Assembly: GCA_903917505.1 (NCBI GenBank)
Contig: CAIXAY010000425.1
Location: 1-8,572 of the forward strand
DNA length: 8,572 nt
DNA from: an uncultured beta proteobacterium
Lineage (GTDB): Bacteria; Pseudomonadota; Gammaproteobacteria; Burkholderiales; Rhodocyclaceae
Reading direction: 5' to 3'
Within the stretch, counting starts at the first letter, position 1, and every line of letters begins with the position of its first letter. Under the pieces are notes generated by a model. That model was not told the DNA's origin, made no database searches, and saw only the letters and a program-made list of their open reading frames with translations. The translations under genes and the position numbers were made by a program. Of the stretch, positions 1 through 6,292 are shown in pieces.

Positions 1-916
1 GCCGGACTTCTTCGGCCGCCTTGCGCTTGAGTTCCTGCATCGATTCTCCCGAATGCCAGGCGGTGTGCGGCGTGCCGATGAAGTTCTCGTGTTTGAACAG
101 CGGATTATCGGCGGCGCCCGGCTCGACGGCCAGCACGTCCATCGCCGCGCCGGCGAGCTCCTTTTCGGTCAGCAGGAGGTCGAGCGCGGCCTCATTGACG
201 ATGGACCCGCGCGCCGTATTGACGAGGTAGGCCGAAGGCTTCATCAGGCGCAGCATCTTCTCGTCGAGCATATTGCGCGTCGTGTCGTTCAAGGGGCAAT
301 GCACGGAGACGACATCGGCCTGCGCCAGCAGGTCCTGCAGGCTCAGCATGGTGACGAAGTCGGGAACGCGATCGCGCGCCACCAGCGGATCGTAGGCGAC
401 GATCTTCATTCCGAGCGCCCGCGTCTTGTCGGCCATGGCGCGGCCGATGCGGCCGAGACCGATGATCCCGAGGGTCTGCACCTGGTGGCGATAGATCGGC
501 TGCAGCAGGTGGAAATCCCAGATGCCGCGCTTGACCTGCGAACTCGCCGTGGCGATCTTGCGCGTCAGGCACAGCATCAGGCCGAGCGCATGGTCGGAGA
601 CTTCCTGCGTGCCGTAATCGGGGACGTTGCTGACGACGATGCCCAGCTCGGCCGCCGCCTTGAGATCGACGGTGTCGACGCCGACGCCGTAGCGGACGAT
701 CACCTTGCACTGCTTGAGGCTTTCCATCACGCGCCGGGTCATCGGCGCGTACATCATCAGGATCCCGTCAGCCGCGCCGCACTGCGCGATGATTTCGTCC
801 TCGCTGCGGCACTTGAGCCAGGCCACGTCCGGACAAATGTCCCGCAGCACGCCCCGTTCGATGTCGATTGCCGGATGATCGCAATCGGCGACCACCACGA
901 TCTGTCCGTTCGCCAA
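1..916 (-). CDS. D-2-hydroxyacid dehydrogenase family protein (C-terminus cut by window edge)
   Basis: NAD(P)-dependent 2-hydroxyacid dehydrogenase, cytoplasmic; the family interconverts 2-hydroxyacids and 2-oxoacids (PGDH, hydroxypyruvate reductase and CtBP-like enzymes). I translated 305 residues before the edge. Visible motifs: RYGVGVD at 75-81 at the end of the catalytic half; the Rossmann dinucleotide loop GLGRIG at 153-158, with an Asp at 176 about 18 residues on, as in NAD-preferring members; NTARG at 233-237 with catalytic Arg236; Glu265 in DVLAVEP; and the catalytic-acid His284 in PHTAWHS. The R/E/H triad is therefore complete. The family usually runs 310-330 residues, so little is missing. 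The start is TTG: it follows GGGGAGG at good spacing and no in-frame ATG gives a better N-terminus. It lies downstream of the polyol dehydrogenase and YhcH genes on the same strand, pointing to sugar-acid metabolism. The exact substrate cannot be told. Confidence 0.93.
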   Translation of the reverse strand, partial: MANGQIVVVADCDHPAIDIERGVLRDICPDVAWLKCRSEDEIIAQCGAADGILMMYAPMTRRVMESLKQCKVIVRYGVGVDTVDLKAAAELGIVVSNVPDYGTQEVSDHALGLMLCLTRKIATASSQVKRGIWDFHLLQPIYRHQVQTLGIIGLGRIGRAMADKTRALGMKIVAYDPLVARDRVPDFVTMLSLQDLLAQADVVSVHCPLNDTTRNMLDEKMLRLMKPSAYLVNTARGSIVNEAALDLLLTEKELAGAAMDVLAVEPGAADNPLFKHENFIGTPHTAWHSGESMQELKRKAAEEVR

Positions 917-1000
917 GTCTGCCTCCCCTGTCTGATGATGGTGCAACGATCGGCAAAGCTGGCGGCTCGAGGGCACAGCAAAACCGCTGAAAAACGTACT

Positions 1001-1009
1001 AGTGTAACA
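1001..1009 (-). promoter_or_regulatory. Candidate extended -10 promoter for the hydroxyacid dehydrogenase
   Basis: On the minus strand this reads TGTTACACT, a TGn extended -10 element with hexamer TACACT (4 of 6 to consensus). It lies in an AT-rich island (about 985-1025) that stands out from its GC-rich surroundings, some 85 bases before the TTG start of the dehydrogenase. No good -35 is found at 17 bases, which is acceptable for an extended -10 promoter. It suggests the dehydrogenase can be transcribed separately from the upstream polyol genes. Prediction by eye only. Confidence 0.3.
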
Positions 1010-1049
1010 GCAACAAAACAAAACCGGAATGACGTTCCTGATTCTCGGA

Positions 1050-1113
1050 TCGGGCGCTGCGCCAGCGCGGCCGCGGCGATCAGCGCGCCCTTGCCCCGGC
1101 GAATGGTTCTCAT
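1050..1113 (-). pseudogene. Start of a lost secreted-protein gene (5' remnant)
   Basis: The ATG at 1113-1111 overlaps the TAA stop of the YhcH gene as TAATG and is preceded by GAGGAA five bases upstream. Together these form a textbook coupled start. The frame begins MRTIRRGKGALIAAAALAQ: basic residues, then an Ala/Leu-rich stretch, as in a signal peptide. After about 19 codons the composition changes to AT-rich, unconserved text; the frame runs on to a stop at 757-759, overlapping the hydroxyacid dehydrogenase in another frame. I infer that an internal deletion removed the body of a periplasmic protein, for example a TRAP or ABC solute-binding protein of the sugar operon. The end of the remnant near 1050 is an estimate. 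The alternative is an unrecognised short peptide of up to 118 residues. Confidence 0.4.
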
Positions 1114-1595
1114 TATTGTTCCTCGTCGAGCAGCGCCGCGCGCACCTTGACCACCACCTTGCGCATGGGCCCGGGCGCGTGATCCGCGCCGCCCGGGCGA
1201 TGCACGTCGGCAGGGAAAAAAATCGCGAAGCTGCCCGGCGTCATGGTCAGCGTCGACTCGTTTTCGACGCCGGCATAGACGAGCACGTCGCGCTGCGCAA
1301 GGAGGTCTTCGACAACGGCATTGTCGCCGCTGTCGCAGGCACAGCGGAGTTGCTCGACGCCACGGAAGCAATAATGCACGTCGATGTAGCGGCGATGGAC
1401 TTCGGCGCGCGCTTGCGCATGCGGCTTGCTGATCAGGTCGTCGACCTTGACGAAGATATCGCGCCCCTGCAAGGCGTACTGCCCGGCCGGCACGGCGGCG
1501 AAGTCCGTCTGCCTGAGGTGTTCGAGCGCGAAGCGGAGCGGCCCGGGCAGCCAGGCAAAGCCGGAATCGAGATCGCGCACGTGGCCGAAGATCAA
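1113..1595 (-). CDS. YhcH/YjgK/YiaL (EbgC-like) family protein
   Basis: A 160-residue cytoplasmic protein of the DUF386 cupin-like family, whose members (YhcH in the sialic acid operon, YiaL, EbgC) are thought to act as sugar anomerases or ring-opening isomerases. The N-terminus LIFGHV matches the family's usual MIFGHI-like start. Residues 65-74 (Glu65, His67, Asp72, His74) carry the conserved E-x-H...D-x-H pattern, and the FFPADVHRPG segment at 127-135 supplies another likely metal-ligand His132, followed by the KVVVKV strand at 146-151. The TTG start is chosen because AAGGA lies six bases upstream and it gives the family N-terminus; a GTG nine codons upstream is the alternative. It sits 113 bases after the polyol dehydrogenase gene and probably shares its transcript. 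Its stop overlaps the next start (TAATG). The sugar is unknown. Confidence 0.9.
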   Translation of the reverse strand: MIFGHVRDLDSGFAWLPGPLRFALEHLRQTDFAAVPAGQYALQGRDIFVKVDDLISKPHAQARAEVHRRYIDVHYCFRGVEQLRCACDSGDNAVVEDLLAQRDVLVYAGVENESTLTMTPGSFAIFFPADVHRPGGADHAPGPMRKVVVKVRAALLDEEQ

Positions 1596-1637
1596 TTTGT
1601 TTCCTTGCGCTGATGACACCCGGGAATTTGACTCGCG

Positions 1638-1658
1638 CCGCTGCCGGCGCCGCAGCGG
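1638..1658. repeat. Hairpin in the operon gap (7-bp arms)
   Basis: Perfect inverted repeat CCGCTGC / GCAGCGG around a 7-base loop. It lies between the polyol dehydrogenase and YhcH genes and shares base 1658 with the longer hairpin next to it. No T-run follows on either strand, so an intrinsic terminator is unlikely; mRNA processing or stabilisation between operon genes is possible. Confidence 0.5.
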
Positions 1659-1687
1659 ACGATGGCCATGCAAGCATGGCCGTCGTC
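1658..1687. repeat. Long hairpin in the operon gap (14-bp arms)
   Basis: Arms GACGATGGCCATGC (1658-1671) and GCATGGCCGTCGTC (1674-1687) are complementary apart from one T-G wobble and are separated by AA. As RNA this would form about 13 pairs with a CAAG tetraloop. It lies 21 bases after the polyol dehydrogenase stop on the minus-strand transcript. With no T-run, it fits an mRNA-stabilising or partial-terminator structure that sets the ratio between the two genes, or a REP-like palindrome. Confidence 0.6.
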
Positions 1688-1708
1688 TATCGCGCGTCCC
1701 GCGAAAGC

Positions 1709-3172
1709 TCAGACCTTGATCTGCGGCGCGCTGGCGATTGCCGGATTCTTCGCCAGCTCGATGAACTTGCCGAGAAGTGCGGCGCGGAAGCCCGCATTGG
1801 CCGGCAGGTCTACATCGAAAATCTTCTTGATCGCCAGCAGGTTGTCGACGATGGCCGCGGCCTCGTTGCTCAGCCTCGCCTGCGCCAGGATCTCGGCGGC
1901 CAGCGGGTCGTTCAGCACGGCGTCCGGGGTATGCGCGGTCTTCAGCACGAAATGCATCCACGCGGCAACCGCCGTGGCGATCATCGGCGAAGCCAGGCCT
2001 TGGGCGATGCGGTCGCGCAGCGGCGCGAGCAGGCGCTGCGGCAGCTTTTGCGAACCGTCGCAGGCGATCTGCGCGGTGCGGTGCTTCAGCGCCGGGTTGC
2101 GGTAACGCTGCTTCAGGCTTTCGACGTAAGCGGCCGTATCGACACCCTTGGGCGCCTTGAGCACGGCGCGGATTTCCAGCCACAGCGGATCGAGAATGTC
2201 GGTGATCAGCGGCAGCTTCATGGCGTCGGCGACGGTCTCGCGGCCGGTCAGCTGGCCGAGGTAGGAGAGCGTCGAATGCGAGCCGTTCAGGCAACGCAGT
2301 TTCATGTTCTCCCAGCGCTCGATTTCGTCGGAGAACACCGCGCCGGCGATCGTCCAGTCCGGGCGGCCCATGGTGAATTCGTCTTCGATCACCCACTGCA
2401 CGAACTGCTCGGTGACCACCGGCCAGGCGTCGTCCATGCCGATCGCCGCGTTGACGTGGGCGCGGTCGGCATCGGTCGTCGCCGGCGTGATGCGGTCGAC
2501 CATGGTGCAGGGGAAACAAACATTGGCTTCGATCCACGCGGCGAGGTCGGCATCGACTTCGCGCGCGAAGGCCAGAACGGCGGCCTTGGCCAGCTTGCCG
2601 TTGTTCGGCAGGTTGTCGCAGGACATGACGGTGAAGGGCGTGATCTTCGCGGCGCGGCGTGCTTTCAGCGCCTGCACGATCAGGCCGAGGATGGTCTTGG
2701 GCGTCGCCGGCGTCGCCAGGTCGGCGGCGATGGCCGGCGTCTGCAGCTGCAGCTTGCCGCTCGCCACGTCGAGGTAGTAGCCCTTCTCGGTCACCGTCAT
2801 GCTGACGATGCGCGTGCCCGCGTCGCTCATCTTGGCGAGCAGCGCGGCCGCATCTTCAGCGCCGCCGAACATGCCGACGATGGAGCCGATGACCTTGACC
2901 TTCTCGGAATCGGCGCCCATCTCGGCGAGCGCATAGAGGAAATCCTGCGGCGCCAGCGCGTCCTTCATTTCGGCCGAGATGATGCCGGCGCCGACGATGC
3001 CCCAGCCGAGATCGCCTGAAGCCAGCACGGCATCGGTGAACATCGCCTGGTGGGCGCGATGGAAGGCGCCGGTGCCCAGATGCACGATAGATCCGACGAC
3101 CTTGCTGCGGTCATATGTCGGGCGGGCCACCGCCGCCGGCAGGTTTGACAAATTCTTTTCGCTAAGCCGCAT
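1709..3172 (-). CDS. Mannitol dehydrogenase family (long-chain polyol/uronate) oxidoreductase
   Basis: A 487-residue NAD(P)-dependent enzyme of the polyol-specific long-chain dehydrogenase family (mannitol 2-dehydrogenase, arabinitol 4-dehydrogenase, fructuronate reductase, altronate oxidoreductase). The length is typical for the mannitol 2-dehydrogenase type. The N-terminal domain carries IVHLGTGAFHRAHQ (29-42), the usual nucleotide-binding signature, and GWGIVGAGI (56-64). SCDNLPNNG (184-192) and the VDRITP segment (225-230) are also family hallmarks. The catalytic block KLRCLNGSH contains Lys291, Asn296 and His299 with the spacing of the Lys/Asn/His set known from Pseudomonas mannitol 2-dehydrogenase. 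The ATG start follows AAGGGG at eight bases. It is the first gene of a minus-strand cluster with YhcH and a hydroxyacid dehydrogenase. The exact polyol or uronate is not decidable from sequence alone. Confidence 0.95.
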   Translation of the reverse strand: MRLSEKNLSNLPAAVARPTYDRSKVVGSIVHLGTGAFHRAHQAMFTDAVLASGDLGWGIVGAGIISAEMKDALAPQDFLYALAEMGADSEKVKVIGSIVGMFGGAEDAAALLAKMSDAGTRIVSMTVTEKGYYLDVASGKLQLQTPAIAADLATPATPKTILGLIVQALKARRAAKITPFTVMSCDNLPNNGKLAKAAVLAFAREVDADLAAWIEANVCFPCTMVDRITPATTDADRAHVNAAIGMDDAWPVVTEQFVQWVIEDEFTMGRPDWTIAGAVFSDEIERWENMKLRCLNGSHSTLSYLGQLTGRETVADAMKLPLITDILDPLWLEIRAVLKAPKGVDTAAYVESLKQRYRNPALKHRTAQIACDGSQKLPQRLLAPLRDRIAQGLASPMIATAVAAWMHFVLKTAHTPDAVLNDPLAAEILAQARLSNEAAAIVDNLLAIKKIFDVDLPANAGFRAALLGKFIELAKNPAIASAPQIKV

Positions 3173-3205
3173 ACCCCATTCCCCTTCGTTCCGATGAATA
3201 AAATT

Positions 3206-3220
3206 CGTGCCCTGGGCACG
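3206..3220. promoter_or_regulatory. Perfect 15-bp palindrome, candidate operator
   Basis: CGTGCCC-T-GGGCACG: two perfect 7-base arms around a single centre base. It lies 33 bases upstream of the polyol dehydrogenase ATG and just downstream of its candidate -10. The one-base centre makes an RNA hairpin unlikely and a dimeric repressor site more likely. Sugar operons of this kind are commonly controlled by GntR- or LacI-family repressors, but no regulator gene is in the window. Confidence 0.4.
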
Positions 3221-3238
3221 CCGCGCATTGAGCCTTAT

Positions 3239-3247
3239 ATATTAGCA
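3239..3247 (-). promoter_or_regulatory. Candidate extended -10 for the polyol dehydrogenase operon
   Basis: On the minus strand this reads TGCTAATAT, a TGn extended -10 with hexamer TAATAT, inside the only AT-rich patch of the divergent intergenic region. Transcription would begin near 3232, giving a leader of about 60 bases that includes the 15-bp palindrome. No convincing -35 was found. Eye prediction. Confidence 0.3.
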
Positions 3248-3342
3248 CTTCGCGTCGGCGGATTTCGCGCAGCGGTGATCCCGCTTGCGTGCCATTGCAT
3301 GGGCACCGCCGGTGTGACGGCTGTCCTGCCATTCCCCGGGGC

Positions 3343-3351
3343 TGTTAGAAT
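3343..3351 (+). promoter_or_regulatory. Candidate extended -10 for the yfcG-like gene
   Basis: TGTTAGAAT: a TGn extension plus hexamer TAGAAT (5 of 6 to TATAAT). It would start transcription near 3358, about 28 bases before the GTG start and upstream of the AGGAGA ribosome site. The -35 region is weak. It fits the divergent arrangement with the polyol dehydrogenase operon. Confidence 0.4.
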
Positions 3352-3385
3352 GACCGGCAGTCATAACGCCCCGAGGAGAATAGTC

Positions 3386-4084
3386 GTGCTTGATGTTTAT
3401 TACTGGACGACGCCTAACGGCCACAAGATCACGATTTTCCTCGAAGAAACACAGACCCCCTACCGCATCGTTCCGGTCAACATTTCCAAGGGCGAGCAAT
3501 TCAATCCGGAATTCCTCAGGATCTCGCCGAACAACCGCATCCCGGCACTCGTCGACGACGCGCCGGCCGGCGGCGGCAAACCGGTGTCGGTGTTCGAGTC
3601 GGGCGCGATCCTGCTTTATCTTGCCGAGAAGACCGGGAAGTTTCTGCCGGCCGATCTGCGCGGCCGCACCGACGTTCTGCAGTGGCTGTTCTGGCAGATG
3701 GCGGGCCTCGGCCCGATGGCGGGGCAGAACCATCATTTCGCCCACTATGCGCCGGAAAAAATTCCCTACGCGATCGAGCGCTACCTGCAGGAAACCAATC
3801 GGCTGTACGGCGTGCTCAACAAGCGCCTCGCCGACCGCGAGTTCATCGCCGGCGAATACTCGATCGCCGACATGGCCTCGTATCCGTGGATCGTGCACTG
3901 GAAGCGCCAGCAGCAGAACCTCGATGATTTCCCGCACCTGAAGCGCTGGTTCGAGCTCATCCGCGCGCGGCCGGCTGTCGTCAAAGCCTACGCGCTGGCC
4001 GAGAAGATCAACACCGTGTCCACGGTGACAGAGGAAGCCAAGGCGCTGCTGTTCGGGCAGACGGCGAAACGACTCGGGCTTTGA
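3386..4084 (+). CDS. yfcG: YfcG-like glutathione transferase / disulfide-bond oxidoreductase
   Basis: A 232-residue cytoplasmic GST-fold protein, closely resembling E. coli YfcG (Nu class), which binds glutathione and reduces disulfides rather than conjugating electrophiles. The thioredoxin-like half covers about 1-85: TTPNGHK at 8-14 places Thr9 and Asn11 where YfcG uses them in place of a catalytic Cys or Tyr; SPNNRIPAL (47-55, with the cis-Pro at 53) and the glutathione-binding Glu71-Ser72 follow. The helical half contains LQWLFWQMAGLGPM and GQNHHFAHYAPE (113-124), nearly as in YfcG, and the N-capping YSIADMASYPW (158-168). The GTG start is chosen because AGGAGA lies six bases before it and the N-terminus then matches YfcG; the frame is open further upstream but that part is unlike GST. 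It appears to stand alone, with hairpins just downstream. Confidence 0.93.
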   Translation: MLDVYYWTTPNGHKITIFLEETQTPYRIVPVNISKGEQFNPEFLRISPNNRIPALVDDAPAGGGKPVSVFESGAILLYLAEKTGKFLPADLRGRTDVLQWLFWQMAGLGPMAGQNHHFAHYAPEKIPYAIERYLQETNRLYGVLNKRLADREFIAGEYSIADMASYPWIVHWKRQQQNLDDFPHLKRWFELIRARPAVVKAYALAEKINTVSTVTEEAKALLFGQTAKRLGL

Positions 4085-4111
4085 ACGCCGACGAATATTG
4101 ACGTATTTCGG

Positions 4112-4137
4112 GTCGGGTCGCCGGTCCGCGACCCGAC
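4112..4137. repeat. Palindrome 1 between yfcG-like and lysE-like genes
   Basis: Perfect 10-base arms GTCGGGTCGC (4112-4121) and GCGACCCGAC (4128-4137) with a six-base loop. The GTCGGGT...ACCCGAC form resembles dispersed extragenic palindromes that I recall as common in proteobacterial genomes. Its last four bases are also the start of the next hairpin, so the two cannot form together at full length. Confidence 0.6.
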
Positions 4138-4158
4138 ATCAGCGCAGCGCTGATGTCG
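4134..4158. repeat. Palindrome 2 between yfcG-like and lysE-like genes
   Basis: Perfect 11-base arms CGACATCAGCG (4134-4144) and CGCTGATGTCG (4148-4158) around CAG. It ends 40 bases before the exporter start and is followed by TTTCGCTC, a poor T-tract. It may end the yfcG-like transcript weakly, or form one half of an alternative-fold leader for the exporter. Confidence 0.6.
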
Positions 4159-4197
4159 TTTCGCTCAACAAGCTGAAGCAATTGCCGACGACGGCCC

Positions 4198-4809
4198 ATG
4201 ACTGCCGATCTCCTTGCCGGATTCCTGTCCGGCGCCGCCCTGATCATCGCCATCGGCGCGCAGAACGCCTTCGTCCTGCGCCAGGGTATTCGGCGCGAGC
4301 ACGTGTTGATTATCGTTCTCGTCTGCGCCGGCGCGGACGGGCTGTTGATCGCGGCGGGGATCGCCGGCCTCGGCGCGCTGATCCGGTCGCTGCCGATTGT
4401 CCTCGACATCGCGCGTTATGGCGGCGCCGTTTTCCTGCTCGCCTATGGCATGGCGGCGACGCGGCGCGCGTTGCGTGCGCGCCAACTGATCGTCGATGTC
4501 GGCGCCGGCGCTTCGCTCGCTGCCGCGCTGAGCACCTGCCTGGCTTTCACTTTCCTCAACCCGCATGTGTATCTGGATACGGTGATCCTGCTCGGCTCGC
4601 TGGCCAGTCAGCGCGGCGACGACGAACAATGCGGCCGCTGGGTTTTCGGCGCCGGCGCGATGGCGGCCAGCTTCGTCTGGTTCTTCGCATTGGGCTACGG
4701 CGCCCGGCTGCTCGGCCCGCTGTTCGGCAGGCCCGGCGCGTGGCGCGTCTTCGACGCGCTGATCGCCTTGATCATGTTCGGGCTGGGAATCGCGCTGCTG
4801 GCGGCTTAG
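4198..4809 (+). CDS. LysE/ArgO family amino-acid exporter
   Basis: A 203-residue inner-membrane protein of the LysE superfamily; LysE and ArgO export lysine and arginine (and toxic analogues such as canavanine). The length matches the family. The N-terminal signature GAQNAFVLRQG is at 20-30, CAGAD at 43-47 and FLNPHVYLDT at 119-128, all diagnostic of LysE/ArgO rather than the RhtB branch. Hydrophobic segments lie roughly at 5-25, 37-62, 68-88, 108-136, 147-172 and 184-203. ATG is the only reasonable start, since the frame is closed 24 bases upstream; the ribosome site is poor. Family members are usually controlled by a LysR-type regulator (LysG or ArgP), but none is adjacent. The leader contains two competing hairpins. 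The gene converges on the ABM-domain gene. Substrate is inferred from family only. Confidence 0.9.
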   Translation: MTADLLAGFLSGAALIIAIGAQNAFVLRQGIRREHVLIIVLVCAGADGLLIAAGIAGLGALIRSLPIVLDIARYGGAVFLLAYGMAATRRALRARQLIVDVGAGASLAAALSTCLAFTFLNPHVYLDTVILLGSLASQRGDDEQCGRWVFGAGAMAASFVWFFALGYGARLLGPLFGRPGAWRVFDALIALIMFGLGIALLAA

Positions 4810-4871
4810 CCCGGCCTGACCCGCCATGGTTTGCGTTTTCCTGCCGTTCAAACCGACTTTCTTTGCCAGCG

Positions 4872-5189
4872 CTAGGGCATACACGCCGGTGCCGATTCGA
4901 GTTCGTAGTGCTGCACTGTCGGCTCGAATTCAAGCAGGAATTCCTTGTCCTCCGGGTAATACTTCGCGCGCGCGACATCCTCGCCGGCGAAGGCCCGGAT
5001 CGCTTCAAGGTTCTCCCAGTGCGTGACGGTCAGGAAGTGTGCGTCCTCTCCATCGATGCGGCGAAGCAGAAAGACCCCGCGGTTGCCCGGCGTATCCTGA
5101 TAATCCGGAATTGCCCGCGCGCGCAAGAAGGCGAGGTAGGCGTCCGCATCCTCTGCGCGTGTTCTGCCATGCCAGATCCGCACGATCAT
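4872..5189 (-). CDS. Antibiotic biosynthesis monooxygenase (ABM) domain protein
   Basis: A 105-residue single-domain protein with the ferredoxin-like ABM pattern: MIVRIWHGRT as first strand, helix DADAYLAFLRARAIPDY (14-30), then GNRGVFLLRRIDGEDAHFLTVTHWEN (35-60) as the central strands, helix LEAIRAFAGED (61-71), and a final strand ending HYELE at 94-98. Such proteins act as small cofactor-free monooxygenases or heme- or stress-related dimers; many are simply uncharacterised. The ATG is preceded by GAGAGGAG about six bases upstream. It lies 109 bases after the TSUP permease gene on the same strand and may be read with it or from its own promoter. The enzyme activity is not established by sequence. 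Confidence 0.85.
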   Translation of the reverse strand: MIVRIWHGRTRAEDADAYLAFLRARAIPDYQDTPGNRGVFLLRRIDGEDAHFLTVTHWENLEAIRAFAGEDVARAKYYPEDKEFLLEFEPTVQHYELESAPACMP

Positions 5190-5298
5190 TGCGGCTCCTC
5201 TCTTCTTGCGACCGGCATAAAGGGAGATAAGCGATTAACGCACCGGCGCCCTGCACAAGCTCGATTAGATCGTCGCCTATCCGCTATCGTTATGCAAA

Positions 5299-6114
5299 TC
5301 AAGAAGCAAAGGGTCTGATCCAGTACTGCCAGGTATAGATGAGGGTGAGCGCGATCCCCACGGCGATCACCATGCCGCGCAGCCATGCCAACGGCATGCG
5401 CTTCGCCACGCGCGCGCCGATGAAGCCGCCGGCCGTGGCGCCAAAAGCACAGACGATCGTTTGCGCCCAGGCAATGCCGCCTTGACTCAGGAACACCAGG
5501 AAAACGCTGGCGATGATCAGCACCGCAAGATAGTTCTTGATCGCGTTGTTCTGCTGGATATCCTGGTAGCCCATCAGGCTGAGCGTGGCCATTACCATGA
5601 GGTTCACTCCGCCGCCGAAGAAGCCGCCGTAACAGGTGACCACGCCCAAACCGAGCGCCGATGCCCAGCGGCGGCCAGTGCGCGCCTCTGCCGGCGCGCG
5701 GCGCGCCTGCACCTGGCGCGACACCCAATGGCGCACCCGTTCGGCGTAGGCAAAAAGCAGCGTGGCGAAGAGCACCAGCAGCGGCAGCAGGCGCGCGAAA
5801 CCGGCATTGCCTATCCACAGCAACAAGCCCGCGCCGCATCCGCTGCCGGTCAGCGTAACCACCGACAGGAAGGGCAGCTGCGCGCGCACCACGTGCAACT
5901 CCTGCCGATAGGCGAACGCCGCCATGCCGTTGCCCGGCCACAAGCCGACGTTGTTGGACGCGCTGGCCAGTGCCGGCGGCACACCGCAGGCGACGAAAGC
6001 CGGGTAACTGAAGAAGGTGCCGCCGCCGGCGATGGCGTTGACAAATCCGGCGGCGATGGCCGCCGTCAGGATGAAAGCATAAGGAGAAAGCGCGAACCAG
6101 CTGGTCTCAGGCAC
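5299..6114 (-). CDS. TauE/SafE (TSUP) family membrane transporter
   Basis: A 271-residue inner-membrane protein of the TSUP family, whose characterised members move sulfite, sulfoacetate or other small sulfur or organic anions. Each half carries a version of the family motif: AAGFVNAIAGGGTFFSYPAF at 21-40 and CYGGFFGGGVNLMVM at 161-175. Hydrophobic segments fall near 12-30, 36-50, 80-100, 106-124, 151-180, 194-213, 217-235 and 246-266, with a basic loop (126-150) between the halves. The start taken is GTG, giving VPETSWFALSPY; no clear ribosome site precedes it, so the start is uncertain by some codons. It is divergent from the dioxygenase gene and upstream of the ABM gene. No sulfur-metabolism neighbours fix the substrate. 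Confidence 0.88.
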   Translation of the reverse strand: MPETSWFALSPYAFILTAAIAAGFVNAIAGGGTFFSYPAFVACGVPPALASASNNVGLWPGNGMAAFAYRQELHVVRAQLPFLSVVTLTGSGCGAGLLLWIGNAGFARLLPLLVLFATLLFAYAERVRHWVSRQVQARRAPAEARTGRRWASALGLGVVTCYGGFFGGGVNLMVMATLSLMGYQDIQQNNAIKNYLAVLIIASVFLVFLSQGGIAWAQTIVCAFGATAGGFIGARVAKRMPLAWLRGMVIAVGIALTLIYTWQYWIRPFAS

Positions 6115-6292
6115 TGCGGTTCATCCGGTGTTGGACGCGACAGCCGGCATGGCTGGCGAATCGTGCAGGCTTGCCCATCATTGCCTCGTTGGAAAAAGGA
6201 ATGCAGGGCCGTAAAGCACTGCGATCGGACGCCATTCTAATTTGCCGCGCTCGGGATAGCCACGCGCATCGACACGATCGCCGTCGCGAGGC

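Noticed and set aside
1001..1010. ACTAGT-centred partial palindrome near the hydroxyacid dehydrogenase promoter as an operator
   Set aside because: Symmetry does not extend beyond a few bases on either side of the centre.
53..1150. Long plus-strand open frame opposite the hydroxyacid dehydrogenase
   Set aside because: It is Arg/His/Asp-rich without family motifs and lies antisense to a gene with a full catalytic triad; long antisense frames are expected in GC-rich DNA.
1613..3019. 468-codon plus-strand frame opposite the polyol dehydrogenase
   Set aside because: Low-complexity composition (Arg, Gly, Asp, His) and no domain; the opposite strand encodes a clearly recognised enzyme over the same bases.
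4828..4854. GGTTTG ... CAAACC inverted repeat between the convergent exporter and ABM genes, considered as a terminator
   Set aside because: Only six pairs with a 15-base loop and no proper T-tract.
4098..5318. 406-codon plus-strand frame crossing the exporter gene, the gap and the ABM gene
   Set aside because: It runs out of frame through one recognised gene and antisense to another, with an Arg-rich, motif-free product.
6178..6258. Minus-strand text ending GKLEWRPIAVLYGPAFLF before the TSUP gene, which reads like protein
   Set aside because: Too short, no start signals, overlaps the start of the dioxygenase gene on the other strand and cannot be matched to a known family by eye. A gene-tail remnant is possible but unsupported.
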